A stretch of DNA of 17,711 nucleotides from Sphingomonas bacterium (GCA_026785965.1 JAJAYY010000247.1:1-17711), one strand, 5' to 3'; positions 1 to 9,793 are shown, counted from the first letter of the stretch. Translations and numbers: made by a program. The notes: generated by a model not told the origin, from the sequence alone.

Positions 1-1248
<1,248 letters not shown>

Positions 1249-1257
1249 TTTATATCC

Positions 1258-2634
1258 TTAAAGGTCGATCAGAAGACGCGTCGGGTCTTCGATCGCTTCC
1301 TTGACGCGGACGAGGAAGGTGACCGCTTCGCGGCCGTCGACCAGGCGATGGTCGTAGGTCAGCGCCAAATACATCATTGGGCGGGCGACGATCGCGCCGT
1401 CCTTGACCACCGGGCGCTCCTCGATGCGGTGCATGCCAAGCACGGCGGATTGCGGCGGGTTGATGATTGGGGTCGACAGCAACGAACCGAACACGCCGCC
1501 GTTGGAGATGGTGAAGGTACCGCCCTTCATGTCGTCGATGCTGAGCGTGCCGTCCTTGGCTTTTTTGCCATAGGCGGCGATCGCTTTTTCGATCTCGGCG
1601 AAGCTCATCCGGTCGGCGTCGCGCACCACCGGGACGACCAGTCCCTTGGGCGCTGACACCGCGACCGAGAGGTCGAGGTAATCGTGATAGACGATCTCGT
1701 CGCCGTCGATGCGGGCGTTGACCGAGGGCACGTCCTTGGCGGCGAGCGCCACCGCCTTCACGAAGAACCCCATGAAGCCCAAGCGGATGCCGTGCTTTTT
1801 CTCGAACAGATCCTTGTAGCGGGCGCGGGCGTCGATCACCGCCGACATGTCGACGTCGTTGAAGGTGGTGAGCAGCGCGGCAGTGTTCTGCGCTTCCTTG
1901 AGCCGGGTCGCGATCGTCTCCCGCATGCGGGAAATTTTGACCCGCTCCTCTTTTCGTACCCCGGCGGAGGCCGGGGTCGGGGCCGGTTGCGCTGCAGGCG
2001 CTGACGGCGAGGCTTCCGAAACTTTCGCTTCGGCCTGGGCCCCGGCCTTCGCCGGGGAACTGTTTTCCTTCGACTTGGCGGCCGCCAGCACATCGTCCTT
2101 GGTCAGCCGGCCGTCCTTGCCGCTGCCCTTGATCGCCGACGGATCGACATGGTGCTCCAGCACCGCGCGGCGCACCGCCGGCGATAGCGTCAGCGATGCA
2201 TCGTTGGCGGCGCCGGGCTTGGCCGCATCGGGAGCATGCTCGTCGCCGCGCAGCATCGGGGTTTCGGCCGGGCCGGCGGGGTTGGTGGTAGCATCCGCCG
2301 CCGCCTGCGCCGGAGCCTGAACCGAAGCCTGAACCGGAGCCGCCACCTGCGCCGAAGCCTGAGCTGCCGCCTGCGCCGAAGCCGCCGCGCTCGCGCCACC
2401 TTCGCTTACGCGAGCAATCACCGCACCGACCGCGACGGTGTCGCCGACGTTGAATAGTTGTTCACTCAGCGTCCCCGCCACCGGCGACGGCACTTCGACG
2501 CTGACCTTATCGGTCTCGAGGCTGGCAATCGGCTCGTCGAGCGCGACCGCGTCGCCAGGGCCTTTCAGCCACTGGCCGACGGTCGCCTCGGTGATCGACT
2601 CGCCAAGCTGGGGGACCTTCACATCGGTTGCCAT
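1258..2634 (-). CDS. odhB: 2-oxoglutarate dehydrogenase E2, dihydrolipoyl succinyltransferase
   Basis: This is the core E2 of the 2-oxoglutarate dehydrogenase complex, which transfers succinyl from E1 to CoA. It has 458 residues. The lipoyl domain spans about residues 2-78 with the lipoylated lysine in ETDKVSVEV (Lys43). An Ala/Gln/Ser/Pro-rich linker follows (about 80-145), then the peripheral subunit-binding domain ([13 protein letters not shown] to KDDVLAAA, about 150-186), a second linker (about 187-232), and the catalytic domain with [12 protein letters not shown] (His429, Asp433). The ATG at 2634 is chosen over an in-frame TTG one codon upstream because AAGGA lies six bases before the ATG. 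It starts nine bases after the odhA stop. The second linker is largely built from an inverted pair of palindromes (see findings), making it longer than it need be. The odhA and lpd neighbours support succinyl rather than acetyl specificity. Confidence 0.96.
   Translation of the reverse strand: MATDVKVPQLGESITEATVGQWLKGPGDAVALDEPIASLETDKVSVEVPSPVAGTLSEQLFNVGDTVAVGAVIARVSEGGASAAASAQAAAQASAQVAAPVQASVQAPAQAAADATTNPAGPAETPMLRGDEHAPDAAKPGAANDASLTLSPAVRRAVLEHHVDPSAIKGSGKDGRLTKDDVLAAAKSKENSSPAKAGAQAEAKVSEASPSAPAAQPAPTPASAGVRKEERVKISRMRETIATRLKEAQNTAALLTTFNDVDMSAVIDARARYKDLFEKKHGIRLGFMGFFVKAVALAAKDVPSVNARIDGDEIVYHDYLDLSVAVSAPKGLVVPVVRDADRMSFAEIEKAIAAYGKKAKDGTLSIDDMKGGTFTISNGGVFGSLLSTPIINPPQSAVLGMHRIEERPVVKDGAIVARPMMYLALTYDHRLVDGREAVTFLVRVKEAIEDPTRLLIDL
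1958..2057. repeat. Inverted pair of REP-like palindromes inside odhB
   Basis: Two near-identical palindromes face each other in the linker of odhB. One has arms ACCCCGGC (1958-1965) and GCCGGGGT (1970-1977) around a GGAG loop. The other has arms CCCCGGC (2040-2046) and GCCGGGG (2051-2057) around a CTTC loop. Read on opposite strands the cores differ by a single loop base. The layout resembles a REPIN (two REPs in inverted orientation). It encodes linker residues 193-226. Confidence 0.7.
2303..2380. repeat. Imperfect 12-bp tandem repeats in the odhB linker
   Basis: Variants of a 12-base unit, GCCTGCGCCGAA or GCCTGAACCGAA, recur head to tail about six times, with one 18-base interruption. On the coding strand they give the alternating Ala/Gln/Ser/Val run that forms the flexible arm between lipoyl domain and subunit-binding domain. 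Length variation here would be tolerated by the protein. Confidence 0.6.
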
Positions 2635-2643
2635 CAAAAATCC

Positions 2644-5475
2644 TTACGAAGCTTTGGCGCTGGGCGCGAGTGGGTCGGTGTGGCCGAGCGCGTCGGCGAT
2701 CAATGCTGCTTGTTCGGCGGCGTGGCGCTTGGCAAGCCCGGTCGCGGGCGAAGCGGCGGCGGCGCGTCCGGCATAGCGCGGGCGCATTGCTCCAAACCCG
2801 GCCTCGGCGAGCGCCGCTTCGATCAAGTCGGCGACAAAGCTCCACGCGCCATTATTCTTCGGTTCTTCCTGCGCCCACACCAAATCGGCCAGGCCCGGCA
2901 TGGTCTTCAACCGCTTGACCAACGGCTCGGATGGGAACGGGTAAAGCTGCTCGACGCGCACGATCTCGGTATCCCCGCCGCCAGCGGCGTCGCGCGCCTC
3001 CATCAGCTCATAAGCGACCTTGCCCGAGCATAAAACCAGCCGCTTGGTCGTCCCCGCCGCTGGCGGCGTCGGGTCGTTCAGCAGGCGCTTGAAATGACCC
3101 TCGCCAACGAAGTCCGCGCGGCTCGACGCGGCGAGCTTGTGGCGCAGCAGCGACTTCGGCGTCATCATGATCAACGGCTTGCGGAAATCGCGGTGCATCT
3201 GGCGGCGCAAGATGTGGAAATAGTTCGCCGAGGTGGTACAATTGGCGACCTGGAGATTGTCGTCGGCGCATAGTTGGAGAAAGCGCTCGAGCCGCGCCGA
3301 GCTATGCTCGGGCCCCTGCCCCTCAAAGCCGTGCGGCAGCAGCAGCGTCAGCCCCGAAGCGCGCAGCCATTTGGCCTCGCCAGCGGCGATAAACTGGTCG
3401 ATGATCGTCTGTGCGCCATTGGCGAAGTCGCCGAACTGGGCTTCCCACAGCACCAGCGTCTTGGGGTCGGCGATGCTGTAGCCATATTCGAACCCGAGTA
3501 CGCCGAATTCGCTGAGCGGACTGTCGCGCACTTCGAACCTCGGGACGCCATCCTTCTCGATCGTGCGCAGCGGGATATATTTGTCGCCCGAATTCTGGTC
3601 GACCCATACCGCGTGGCGCTGGCTGAAGGTGCCGCGGCCGCTATCCTGGCCCGACAGGCGGACGCGATAGCCGTCCTCGGCGATCGATCCGAACGCCAGC
3701 GCCTCGGCGGTCGCCCAGTCGATCCCCTCGCCGCTCGCGAACATCTTCTCCTTGGCTTCCAGTATCCGCCCGAGCGTCTTGTGAATGGCGAGGTCGGCGG
3801 GGACGGTAGTGAGCAGCTTGCCGAGGCGGTCGAACTGCGCGTCATCGAGCGCGGTGTTGACGTTGCGGCGCCCGCGCACCGGCTCGTCGGGCCGCCCGAG
3901 CCCCGACCAGCGCCCTTCGAACCAATCGGCCTTGTTGGGCAGATAAGACGTTCCGGCCTCGAATTCGCCTTCGAGCAAAGTCGTGAACTGGTGGGTCTTG
4001 TCGTCGATCCACTTGTCGTCGACGACCTGCTCGGCGATCAGCCGCGCGCCATAAACCTGGCTGATCGGCGGATGCTTGGCGATTTCGGCGTACATCAACG
4101 GCTGGGTGAAGCTCGGCTCGTCGCCTTCGTTGTGACCGAAGCGGCGGTAGCACCACATGTCGATCACAATGTCGCGATTGAACTTCTGGCGATATTCGAT
4201 CGCCAGCTTGCAGCAGAAGGTCACCGCTTCCGGGTCGTCGCCGTTGACGTGGAGAATCGGGGCTTGCACCGATTTCGCGATATCCGACGGGTAAGGCGAC
4301 GAGCGCCCGAATTGCGGCGAGGTGGTGAAGCCGACCTGATTGTTGATCACGAAATGGATCGTGCCGCCGGTGCCGTAGCCGGGCAGGCCGGAAAAACCGA
4401 AGCATTCGGCGACGATTCCCTGCCCCGCGAAGGCGGCATCGCCGTGGAGCAGGATCGGCAGCACCGTGTCGCCCTCGCGGTCGCCGCGCAGCGTCTGCAC
4501 CGCGCGCGCCTTGCCCAGCACCACCGGGTCGACCGCTTCGAGATGCGACGGGTTGGGGACTAAGCTGAGGTGGACTTTGTTGCCGTCGAACATCCGGTCC
4601 GACGAGGTGCCGAGGTGATACTTCACGTCGCCCGAGCCGCCAACGTCGTCGGGATTGGCGCTGCCCCCGGCGAATTCGTGGAAGATCGCGCGATACGGCT
4701 TGTTCATGACATTGGCGAGGACGTTGAGCCGCCCGCGGTGCGACATGCCGATGACGATCTCGGTGATGCCCGATGCGCCGCCATATTTGATGATCGATTC
4801 AAGCGCCGGGACCGCGCTTTCGCCGCCGTCCAGCCCGAACCTTTTGGTCCCGACATATTTGCGCGCGAGGAATTTTTCCCACTGCTCGCCGTGGATCACT
4901 TTTTCGAGGATCGCCTGCTTGCCCTCGGGGGTAAAGGCGATCGTCGCGCTTTTGCCCTCCATCCGCTCCTGGAGGAAGCGGCGCTCCTCAAGGTCGTTGA
5001 TGTGCATATATTCAAGCCCGACGGTGCCGCAATAATTGGCCATGAGGCACTCGACCAGCTCGCGCACGCTCGTCTGGTCGAAGCCTAACGTCCCGCCGAG
5101 CCAGATCTTGCGCTCGAGATCGCCCTCGGTGAAGCCGTGGAACCCTGGCTGGAGTTCGGGCACTTCGGCGAAGTGGGCGAGCCCGAGCGGATCGAGCGTC
5201 GCGGCGAGGTGGCCGCGCACACGGTAGCTTCGCACCAGCATCATCGCACGGATCGAATCGTCGGCCGCGCGGCGCACCGCATCGGGATCGGCACCCGCCG
5301 CGGTGGCCATCGCCGTGGCCTTGGCGCCGACCTGCCCGATCCCCTCGACTTCGCTCGGGACAGGCGTCGCCTCGGTCGGGTCGAGCCCGAGATTCACCGC
5401 GTCGAGCTCAGCCACCGGCCAATTCGGCCGCGCCCAGCTCGGCCCCTCTTCGCGATCGATCGCTAATGAATCCAT
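2644..5475 (-). CDS. odhA: 2-oxoglutarate dehydrogenase E1 component (thiamine diphosphate-dependent)
   Basis: E1 decarboxylates 2-oxoglutarate and loads succinyl onto the lipoyl group of OdhB. It has 943 residues. Family signatures are SYRVRGHLAATLDPLGL near residue 85, IVIGMSHRGRLNVLANVMNKP, GSGDVKYHLG, NPSHLEAVDPVVLGKARA, LLHGDAAFAGQGIVAE leading into INNQVGFTT, HVNGDDPEAV, and the C-terminal CSGKVAYEL and RVEQLYPFP blocks. The ATG at 5475 has AAGGA about eight bases upstream, and this SD overlaps the sucD stop. The protein begins almost directly at GPSWARPNWPV. In most homologues this point lies some 60-70 residues in, after the helical N-terminal segment that helps bind E2, so that segment seems missing. 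The sequence upstream of the ATG is sucD coding, so a longer start is not available. Confidence 0.96.
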   Translation of the reverse strand: MDSLAIDREEGPSWARPNWPVAELDAVNLGLDPTEATPVPSEVEGIGQVGAKATAMATAAGADPDAVRRAADDSIRAMMLVRSYRVRGHLAATLDPLGLAHFAEVPELQPGFHGFTEGDLERKIWLGGTLGFDQTSVRELVECLMANYCGTVGLEYMHINDLEERRFLQERMEGKSATIAFTPEGKQAILEKVIHGEQWEKFLARKYVGTKRFGLDGGESAVPALESIIKYGGASGITEIVIGMSHRGRLNVLANVMNKPYRAIFHEFAGGSANPDDVGGSGDVKYHLGTSSDRMFDGNKVHLSLVPNPSHLEAVDPVVLGKARAVQTLRGDREGDTVLPILLHGDAAFAGQGIVAECFGFSGLPGYGTGGTIHFVINNQVGFTTSPQFGRSSPYPSDIAKSVQAPILHVNGDDPEAVTFCCKLAIEYRQKFNRDIVIDMWCYRRFGHNEGDEPSFTQPLMYAEIAKHPPISQVYGARLIAEQVVDDKWIDDKTHQFTTLLEGEFEAGTSYLPNKADWFEGRWSGLGRPDEPVRGRRNVNTALDDAQFDRLGKLLTTVPADLAIHKTLGRILEAKEKMFASGEGIDWATAEALAFGSIAEDGYRVRLSGQDSGRGTFSQRHAVWVDQNSGDKYIPLRTIEKDGVPRFEVRDSPLSEFGVLGFEYGYSIADPKTLVLWEAQFGDFANGAQTIIDQFIAAGEAKWLRASGLTLLLPHGFEGQGPEHSSARLERFLQLCADDNLQVANCTTSANYFHILRRQMHRDFRKPLIMMTPKSLLRHKLAASSRADFVGEGHFKRLLNDPTPPAAGTTKRLVLCSGKVAYELMEARDAAGGGDTEIVRVEQLYPFPSEPLVKRLKTMPGLADLVWAQEEPKNNGAWSFVADLIEAALAEAGFGAMRPRYAGRAAAASPATGLAKRHAAEQAALIADALGHTDPLAPSAKAS
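2971..3070. repeat. Two copies of a palindromic element inside odhA
   Basis: The 21-base stretches at 2971-2991 and 3050-3070 match at 18 positions. Each is TCCCC overlapping a palindrome, CGCCGC-NN-GCGGCG, followed by TC. The two-base loops are CA and TG. They encode different peptides because the odhA frame crosses them in different phases, which points to DNA-level rather than protein-level relatedness. Confidence 0.6.
5341..5364. repeat. REP-like sequence inside the odhA N-terminal region
   Basis: The minus strand reads CCTGTCCCGAGCGAAG then TCGAGGGG, encoding PVPSEVEG at residues 38-45. It closely resembles, from memory, a short repeat dispersed in many sphingomonad genomes. It lies in a poorly conserved stretch between the start and the first conserved E1 block. 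It is a single copy here, so the call rests on recognition rather than on repetition within the window. Confidence 0.5.
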
Positions 5476-5486
5476 CGATCCGGTCC

Positions 5487-6371
5487 TTAGCCTTTCAGCA
5501 GCTCCGTGAGGGTGCGCCCTAGCTCAGATGGGCTTGGGCTGACCGTAATTCCAGCCGCCTGCAGCGCCGCGATCTTGCTTGGCGCGTCGCCCTTGCCGCC
5601 GGCGACGATTGCCCCGGCATGGCCCATGCGGCGACCGGGCGGGGCGGTCAGCCCGGCGATGAACCCAACCATCGGTTTGCGGCGCCCGCGCTTCGCCTCG
5701 TCGGCGATGAACTGCGCCGCTTCCTCCTCGGCCGCCCCGCCGATCTCGCCGATCATGATGATCGACTTGGTCGCGTCGTCGGCCATGAACAGCTCGAGCA
5801 CGTCGATGAAGTTGGTGCCGTTGACCGGATCGCCGCCGATCCCGACCGCGGTGGTCTGGCCAAGGCCTTCGTTGGTGGTCTGGAATACCGCCTCATAGGT
5901 CAAAGTGCCCGATCGCGACACGACCCCGACGCTGCCCTTCTTGAAAATCGAGCCGGGCATGATCCCGATCTTGCATTCCTCAGGGGTCAGCACGCCGGGA
6001 CAGTTGGGCCCGATCAGCCGCGACTTAGACCCGCACAAGGCGCGCTTGACCTTGACCATGTCGAGCACCGGAATGCCCTCGGTGATGCAGACGATCAGCG
6101 GCACTTCGGCATCGATCGCCTCAAGGATCGAATCCGCCGCAAACGGCGGCGGCACGTAGATCACGCTGGCGGTCGCGCCGGTCTTCTCAACTGCCTCGGC
6201 GACGGTGTCATACACCGGCAGCCCGATATGCATCGTCCCGCCCTTGCCAGGGGTCACCCCGCCAACCATCTGCGTCCCGTAATCGAGCGCCTGCTGGGTA
6301 TGAAACGTCCCAGTTTCGCCGGTCATGCCTTGGGTGATGACCTTGGTATTGCGGTCGACGAGAATGCTCAT
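5487..6371 (-). CDS. sucD: Succinyl-CoA synthetase (succinate-CoA ligase) alpha subunit
   Basis: This alpha subunit binds CoA and carries the phosphohistidine in succinyl-CoA to succinate conversion, the only substrate-level phosphorylation of the TCA cycle. It has 294 residues, typical of the family. It shows the N-terminal CoA-binding region ([19 protein letters not shown]), [33 protein letters not shown], and the active-site histidine in [14 protein letters not shown] (His251). The ATG at 6371 is chosen because it gives the conserved [12 protein letters not shown] start and has TAAGGA five bases upstream; a longer in-frame opening to 6476 lies within the preceding gene. The obligate partner gene sucC is not adjacent or anywhere in the window. 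Confidence 0.96.
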   Translation of the reverse strand: MSILVDRNTKVITQGMTGETGTFHTQQALDYGTQMVGGVTPGKGGTMHIGLPVYDTVAEAVEKTGATASVIYVPPPFAADSILEAIDAEVPLIVCITEGIPVLDMVKVKRALCGSKSRLIGPNCPGVLTPEECKIGIMPGSIFKKGSVGVVSRSGTLTYEAVFQTTNEGLGQTTAVGIGGDPVNGTNFIDVLELFMADDATKSIIMIGEIGGAAEEEAAQFIADEAKRGRRKPMVGFIAGLTAPPGRRMGHAGAIVAGGKGDAPSKIAALQAAGITVSPSPSELGRTLTELLKG

Positions 6372-6384
6372 GTGGGTCCTTATC

Positions 6385-7738
<1,354 letters not shown>

Positions 7739-7779
7739 CCGGCTTAACCGCATGGTCACAAGGGGTTCATCCACCGCGC

Positions 7780-7787
7780 GCTAGAAC
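7780..7787 (+). promoter_or_regulatory. Possible -10 element giving a leaderless transcript
   Basis: GCTAGAAC fits the GCTANAWC -10 pattern described for alphaproteobacterial housekeeping promoters. It ends six bases before the ATG at 7794, so transcription would begin at or next to the start codon. No Shine-Dalgarno sequence is visible before that ATG, which agrees with leaderless translation. I could not find a convincing -35 element. Confidence 0.35.
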
Positions 7788-7793
7788 AAGCGC

Positions 7794-8198
7794 ATGAAGA
7801 ACATCCTCATCCTTGCGGGCGCTGCGGCGTTCGTCGTCGCCGCTCCCGCCGCCGCCAAGCCCGGCAAGGGCCATGGCAATCGTGACAAGGGCAATCATTC
7901 GACCGCCTATGGCGACCATTCAAATCATGGCTATGGCGCGGGCAATTGTCCCCCGGGGCTGGCCAAGAAGAACAATGGCTGCCTGCCCCCGGGCCAGGCC
8001 AAGAAGCGCTACGCCGTCGGTCAGCGCCTGCCTTATGGCTACAACGGCTACACCCCGTACAACCAGATCCCGTACGACGTCCGCAGCCAATACGACCTCG
8101 ATCCGTACGGCAGCTACATCTACGACCAGAATTACGTCTACGGGGTTGATCCCCGGACCAACCTCATCAGCCAGGTGCTGAGCGCGATCCTGCGCTAG
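7794..8198 (+). CDS. Small secreted His/Gly/Lys-rich protein with CPPGLAKK domain
   Basis: This is a 134-residue protein of unknown function. A signal peptide (about residues 1-21, MKNILILAGAAAFVVAAPAAA, cut after AAA) predicts export. The next 30 residues are rich in Gly, His, Lys and Asn (PGKGHGNRDKGNHS, then GDHSNHGYG) and could bind metal or polyanion. The C-terminal part opens with CPPGLAKK and PPGQAKK around a conserved second Cys (NGC), so the two cysteines may form a disulfide in the periplasm. It then runs through Tyr/Pro-rich sequence to VDPRTNLI near the C-terminus. The last ~82 residues are about 60% identical by eye to the next gene. It is loosely reminiscent of RcnB-like periplasmic proteins, but I would not assign that function. 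It is monocistronic, ending at a strong terminator. Confidence 0.85.
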   Translation: MKNILILAGAAAFVVAAPAAAKPGKGHGNRDKGNHSTAYGDHSNHGYGAGNCPPGLAKKNNGCLPPGQAKKRYAVGQRLPYGYNGYTPYNQIPYDVRSQYDLDPYGSYIYDQNYVYGVDPRTNLISQVLSAILR

Positions 8199-8233
8199 GC
8201 GCAGACCGCAAACGGTCGAGTGCAACCGGCCGT

Positions 8234-8265
8234 GGGCCGCTCCGTGATGCGGGGCGGCCCTTTTT
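8234..8265 (+). terminator. Rho-independent terminator after the first secreted-protein gene
   Basis: The stem is GGGCCGCTCCG pairing with CGGGGCGGCCC (one G-T pair) around a short loop, directly followed by five T residues. It lies 35 bases after the stop codon at 8198 and separates the two paralogous genes into different transcripts. Confidence 0.85.
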
Positions 8266-8316
8266 GTTTCCGGAGAGCAATTGAGCGCTTGCCCGGCCCG
8301 GTCCGGCTTTCGCTAC

Positions 8317-8342
8317 GGAACATTGCGGTTCGGCCCGTGGTT
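8317..8342 (+). promoter_or_regulatory. Possible sigma-EcfG (general stress) promoter
   Basis: GGAAC (8317-8321), 17 bases, then GGTT (8339-8342) matches the GGAAC-N16/17-CGTT consensus of EcfG-type sigma factors with one mismatch in the -10. The spacing equals that of the stronger box upstream of the sigma gene in this window. The distance to the start codon (about 33 bases) is also nearly the same. The mismatch keeps this tentative. Confidence 0.4.
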
Positions 8343-8375
8343 GATCGGTCAACAGGCATGAACCAGGAGTATCCC

Positions 8376-8927
8376 ATGAGGAACATGATCATTGGCGCCA
8401 GCGTGATCGCGCTGTTCGCCTTTGCGGCGCCTGCCGCCGCGCAGAGCCGTTATGACCGCAACGCCAACGGCGTCCCCGATTATCGCGAGCGCGCTTATGC
8501 CGATCTCAACGGCAACGGCATCATCGACTCACGCGAACGCCGCGTCACCGACATCAATCGCAACGGCATCGCCGACTGGCGCGAGCGGTATATCGACATG
8601 AACCGCAACCGCATCGACGATCGCCGCGAAGGCTATCGTTACGCGATGCGCTATTCGAACAATTACGGTCGCAATGCCTGCCCGCCGGGGCTGGCCAAGA
8701 AGCATAATGGCTGCATGCCCCCGGGGCAGGCGAAACGCCTGTTCCGCGAGGGTCAGCGGGTGCCGGGCGGCTATGGCTATTACACGCCTTATTCGAACAT
8801 CCCGGTGCAATATCGCAACCAGTACAACCTCGATCCCAACTCTCGCTACATCTACCGCGACAACAATATCTATGTCGTCGATCCGCGCACCAGCCTGGTC
8901 CAACGGATCATCAGGGCGATCCTTTAA
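8376..8927 (+). CDS. Secreted protein with four EF-hand-type loops and CPPGLAKK domain
   Basis: This is a 183-residue exported protein. The ATG at 8376 is preceded by CAGGAG at six bases and begins a clean signal peptide (MRNMIIGASVIALFAFAAPAAA); an in-frame extension upstream has no such support. The mature protein starts with four copies of D-x-N-x-N-G-x-x-D-x-x-E, beginning at Asp27, Asp43, Asp59 and Asp74. This is the 12-residue calcium loop of EF-hands, but at about 16-residue spacing, too tight for full helix-loop-helix units. The fourth copy has Arg in place of the Gly. Residues about 102-183 repeat the C-terminal domain of the preceding gene, including both cysteines (ACPPGLAKK, NGCMPP) and VDPRTSLVQ. 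Calcium binding is likely from the loop chemistry; the wider function is unknown. Confidence 0.87.
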   Translation: MRNMIIGASVIALFAFAAPAAAQSRYDRNANGVPDYRERAYADLNGNGIIDSRERRVTDINRNGIADWRERYIDMNRNRIDDRREGYRYAMRYSNNYGRNACPPGLAKKHNGCMPPGQAKRLFREGQRVPGGYGYYTPYSNIPVQYRNQYNLDPNSRYIYRDNNIYVVDPRTSLVQRIIRAIL

Positions 8928-8949
8928 CGCGATCGAACTCAGGCAATCA

Positions 8950-8982
8950 GGCCGCGCGGGCAACCGCGCGGCCGGTTTTTTT
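8950..8982 (+). terminator. Rho-independent terminator after the EF-loop protein gene
   Basis: A perfect ten-base stem, GGCCGCGCGG with CCGCGCGGCC, closes a GCAA tetraloop and is followed by GG and seven T residues. It ends 13 bases before the stop of the convergent DUF347 gene. On the minus strand the hairpin is not followed by a T run, so it acts mainly on plus-strand transcripts. Confidence 0.88.
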
Positions 8983-8995
8983 GAAGCGGCGGCGC

Positions 8996-9793
8996 TCAGT
9001 CCGTTGGCGCTTTGGTCTTGGAGCGCTGCGGCACGAGCAGGATGATCAGCACGATCGCCACCGCAAGCACCGCCGAGGCGAGCGGGCGCGAGAAGTTGAG
9101 CCCGCCCTTGGCGAGCGGCTTGTCGAGGAAATCGCCGACCGTCGCCCCTAGCGGCCGGGTCAGGATGAACGCCGCCCAGAACAATGCGATCCGGCTGGTG
9201 CGGGTGGTGAAATAGAGCAGGGCGACGAGCGCGATCAGCCCGCTGAACAGCGCCGCCGCGCCGAGATAACCGAGCCCGCCGGTGTCCGCCGCCCAGTCGC
9301 CCAGCGCGGTGCCGAGCGTCTGGCTGAAGGTGATCGTCGTCCAGTAAAAGGCTTCGGTCCGCGCGGTGACGATCTGGTCGGTCGACACCTTGCCTTCGAC
9401 CGCCTTCCAACTGCCAAGCGAGGCTAGCACCAGCATCAACAGCAACGCCGAGCCCCCGGTGTAGCCGATGCCCAGCGACCGAGTGGCGAAATCGGCCAGC
9501 GTCGTCCCGGCGGTGGTCGAGGCGATGATCGTCGCCCAATAGAGGAACGGATGAAAGCGCCGCGCCCTGATCTGGAGCAACACCAGCGCGAGCAGCGCAA
9601 TCCCGAAGATGAAGGTCCCGACGAGATAGCCGCTGATCGCGTTGCTGGCCGCGTCGGTGGTTTCGCCGAGCCACGTCATGGTCACCGCGTCGCCCGCGGT
9701 CTCGCCGAGCGTGGTGGCGAGAATCTTGGCGATCCAGAAGCCGAGCGTGATCGCCGGGACCTTGCTCATCTCGGCATGTTGTTCACGTGTCAT
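8996..9793 (-). CDS. DUF347-repeat integral membrane protein (COG4705-like)
   Basis: This is a 265-residue polytopic membrane protein, about eight hydrophobic segments. Four internal repeats each carry a T-x-G-x-x-x-x-D-type motif in or near a helix: LATTLGETAGDAV, STTAGTTLADF, SQTLGTALGDW and TRPLGATVGDF. Aromatic-rich FWIAK, FYWTT and LFWAAF stretches precede three of them. This is the pattern of the DUF347 repeat of unknown function; substrate and direction of transport, if any, are unknown. The conserved Asp in the membrane could suggest cation handling, but that is inference. The ATG at 9793 has AAGGAG seven bases upstream and overlaps the zapE stop (ATGA). It is the last gene of the sdhB operon. 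Confidence 0.87.
   Translation of the reverse strand: MTREQHAEMSKVPAITLGFWIAKILATTLGETAGDAVTMTWLGETTDAASNAISGYLVGTFIFGIALLALVLLQIRARRFHPFLYWATIIASTTAGTTLADFATRSLGIGYTGGSALLLMLVLASLGSWKAVEGKVSTDQIVTARTEAFYWTTITFSQTLGTALGDWAADTGGLGYLGAAALFSGLIALVALLYFTTRTSRIALFWAAFILTRPLGATVGDFLDKPLAKGGLNFSRPLASAVLAVAIVLIILLVPQRSKTKAPTD

Noticed and set aside
2632..2637. TTG start one codon before the odhB ATG
   Set aside because: ATG is the better codon and keeps a normal six-base distance from AAGGA.
7930..8010. CCCCCGGGG-type palindromes in the first secreted-protein gene
   Set aside because: They arise from the Pro-Pro-Gly codons of the conserved CPPGLAKK and PPGQAK motifs and recur in the paralog for the same reason, so they are not separate DNA elements.
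8529..9674. A 381-codon minus-strand open frame across the EF-loop gene and the DUF347 gene
   Set aside because: It runs antisense to one real gene and out of frame through another, crosses a strong terminator, and has the Arg/Asp-rich composition of a shadow frame.
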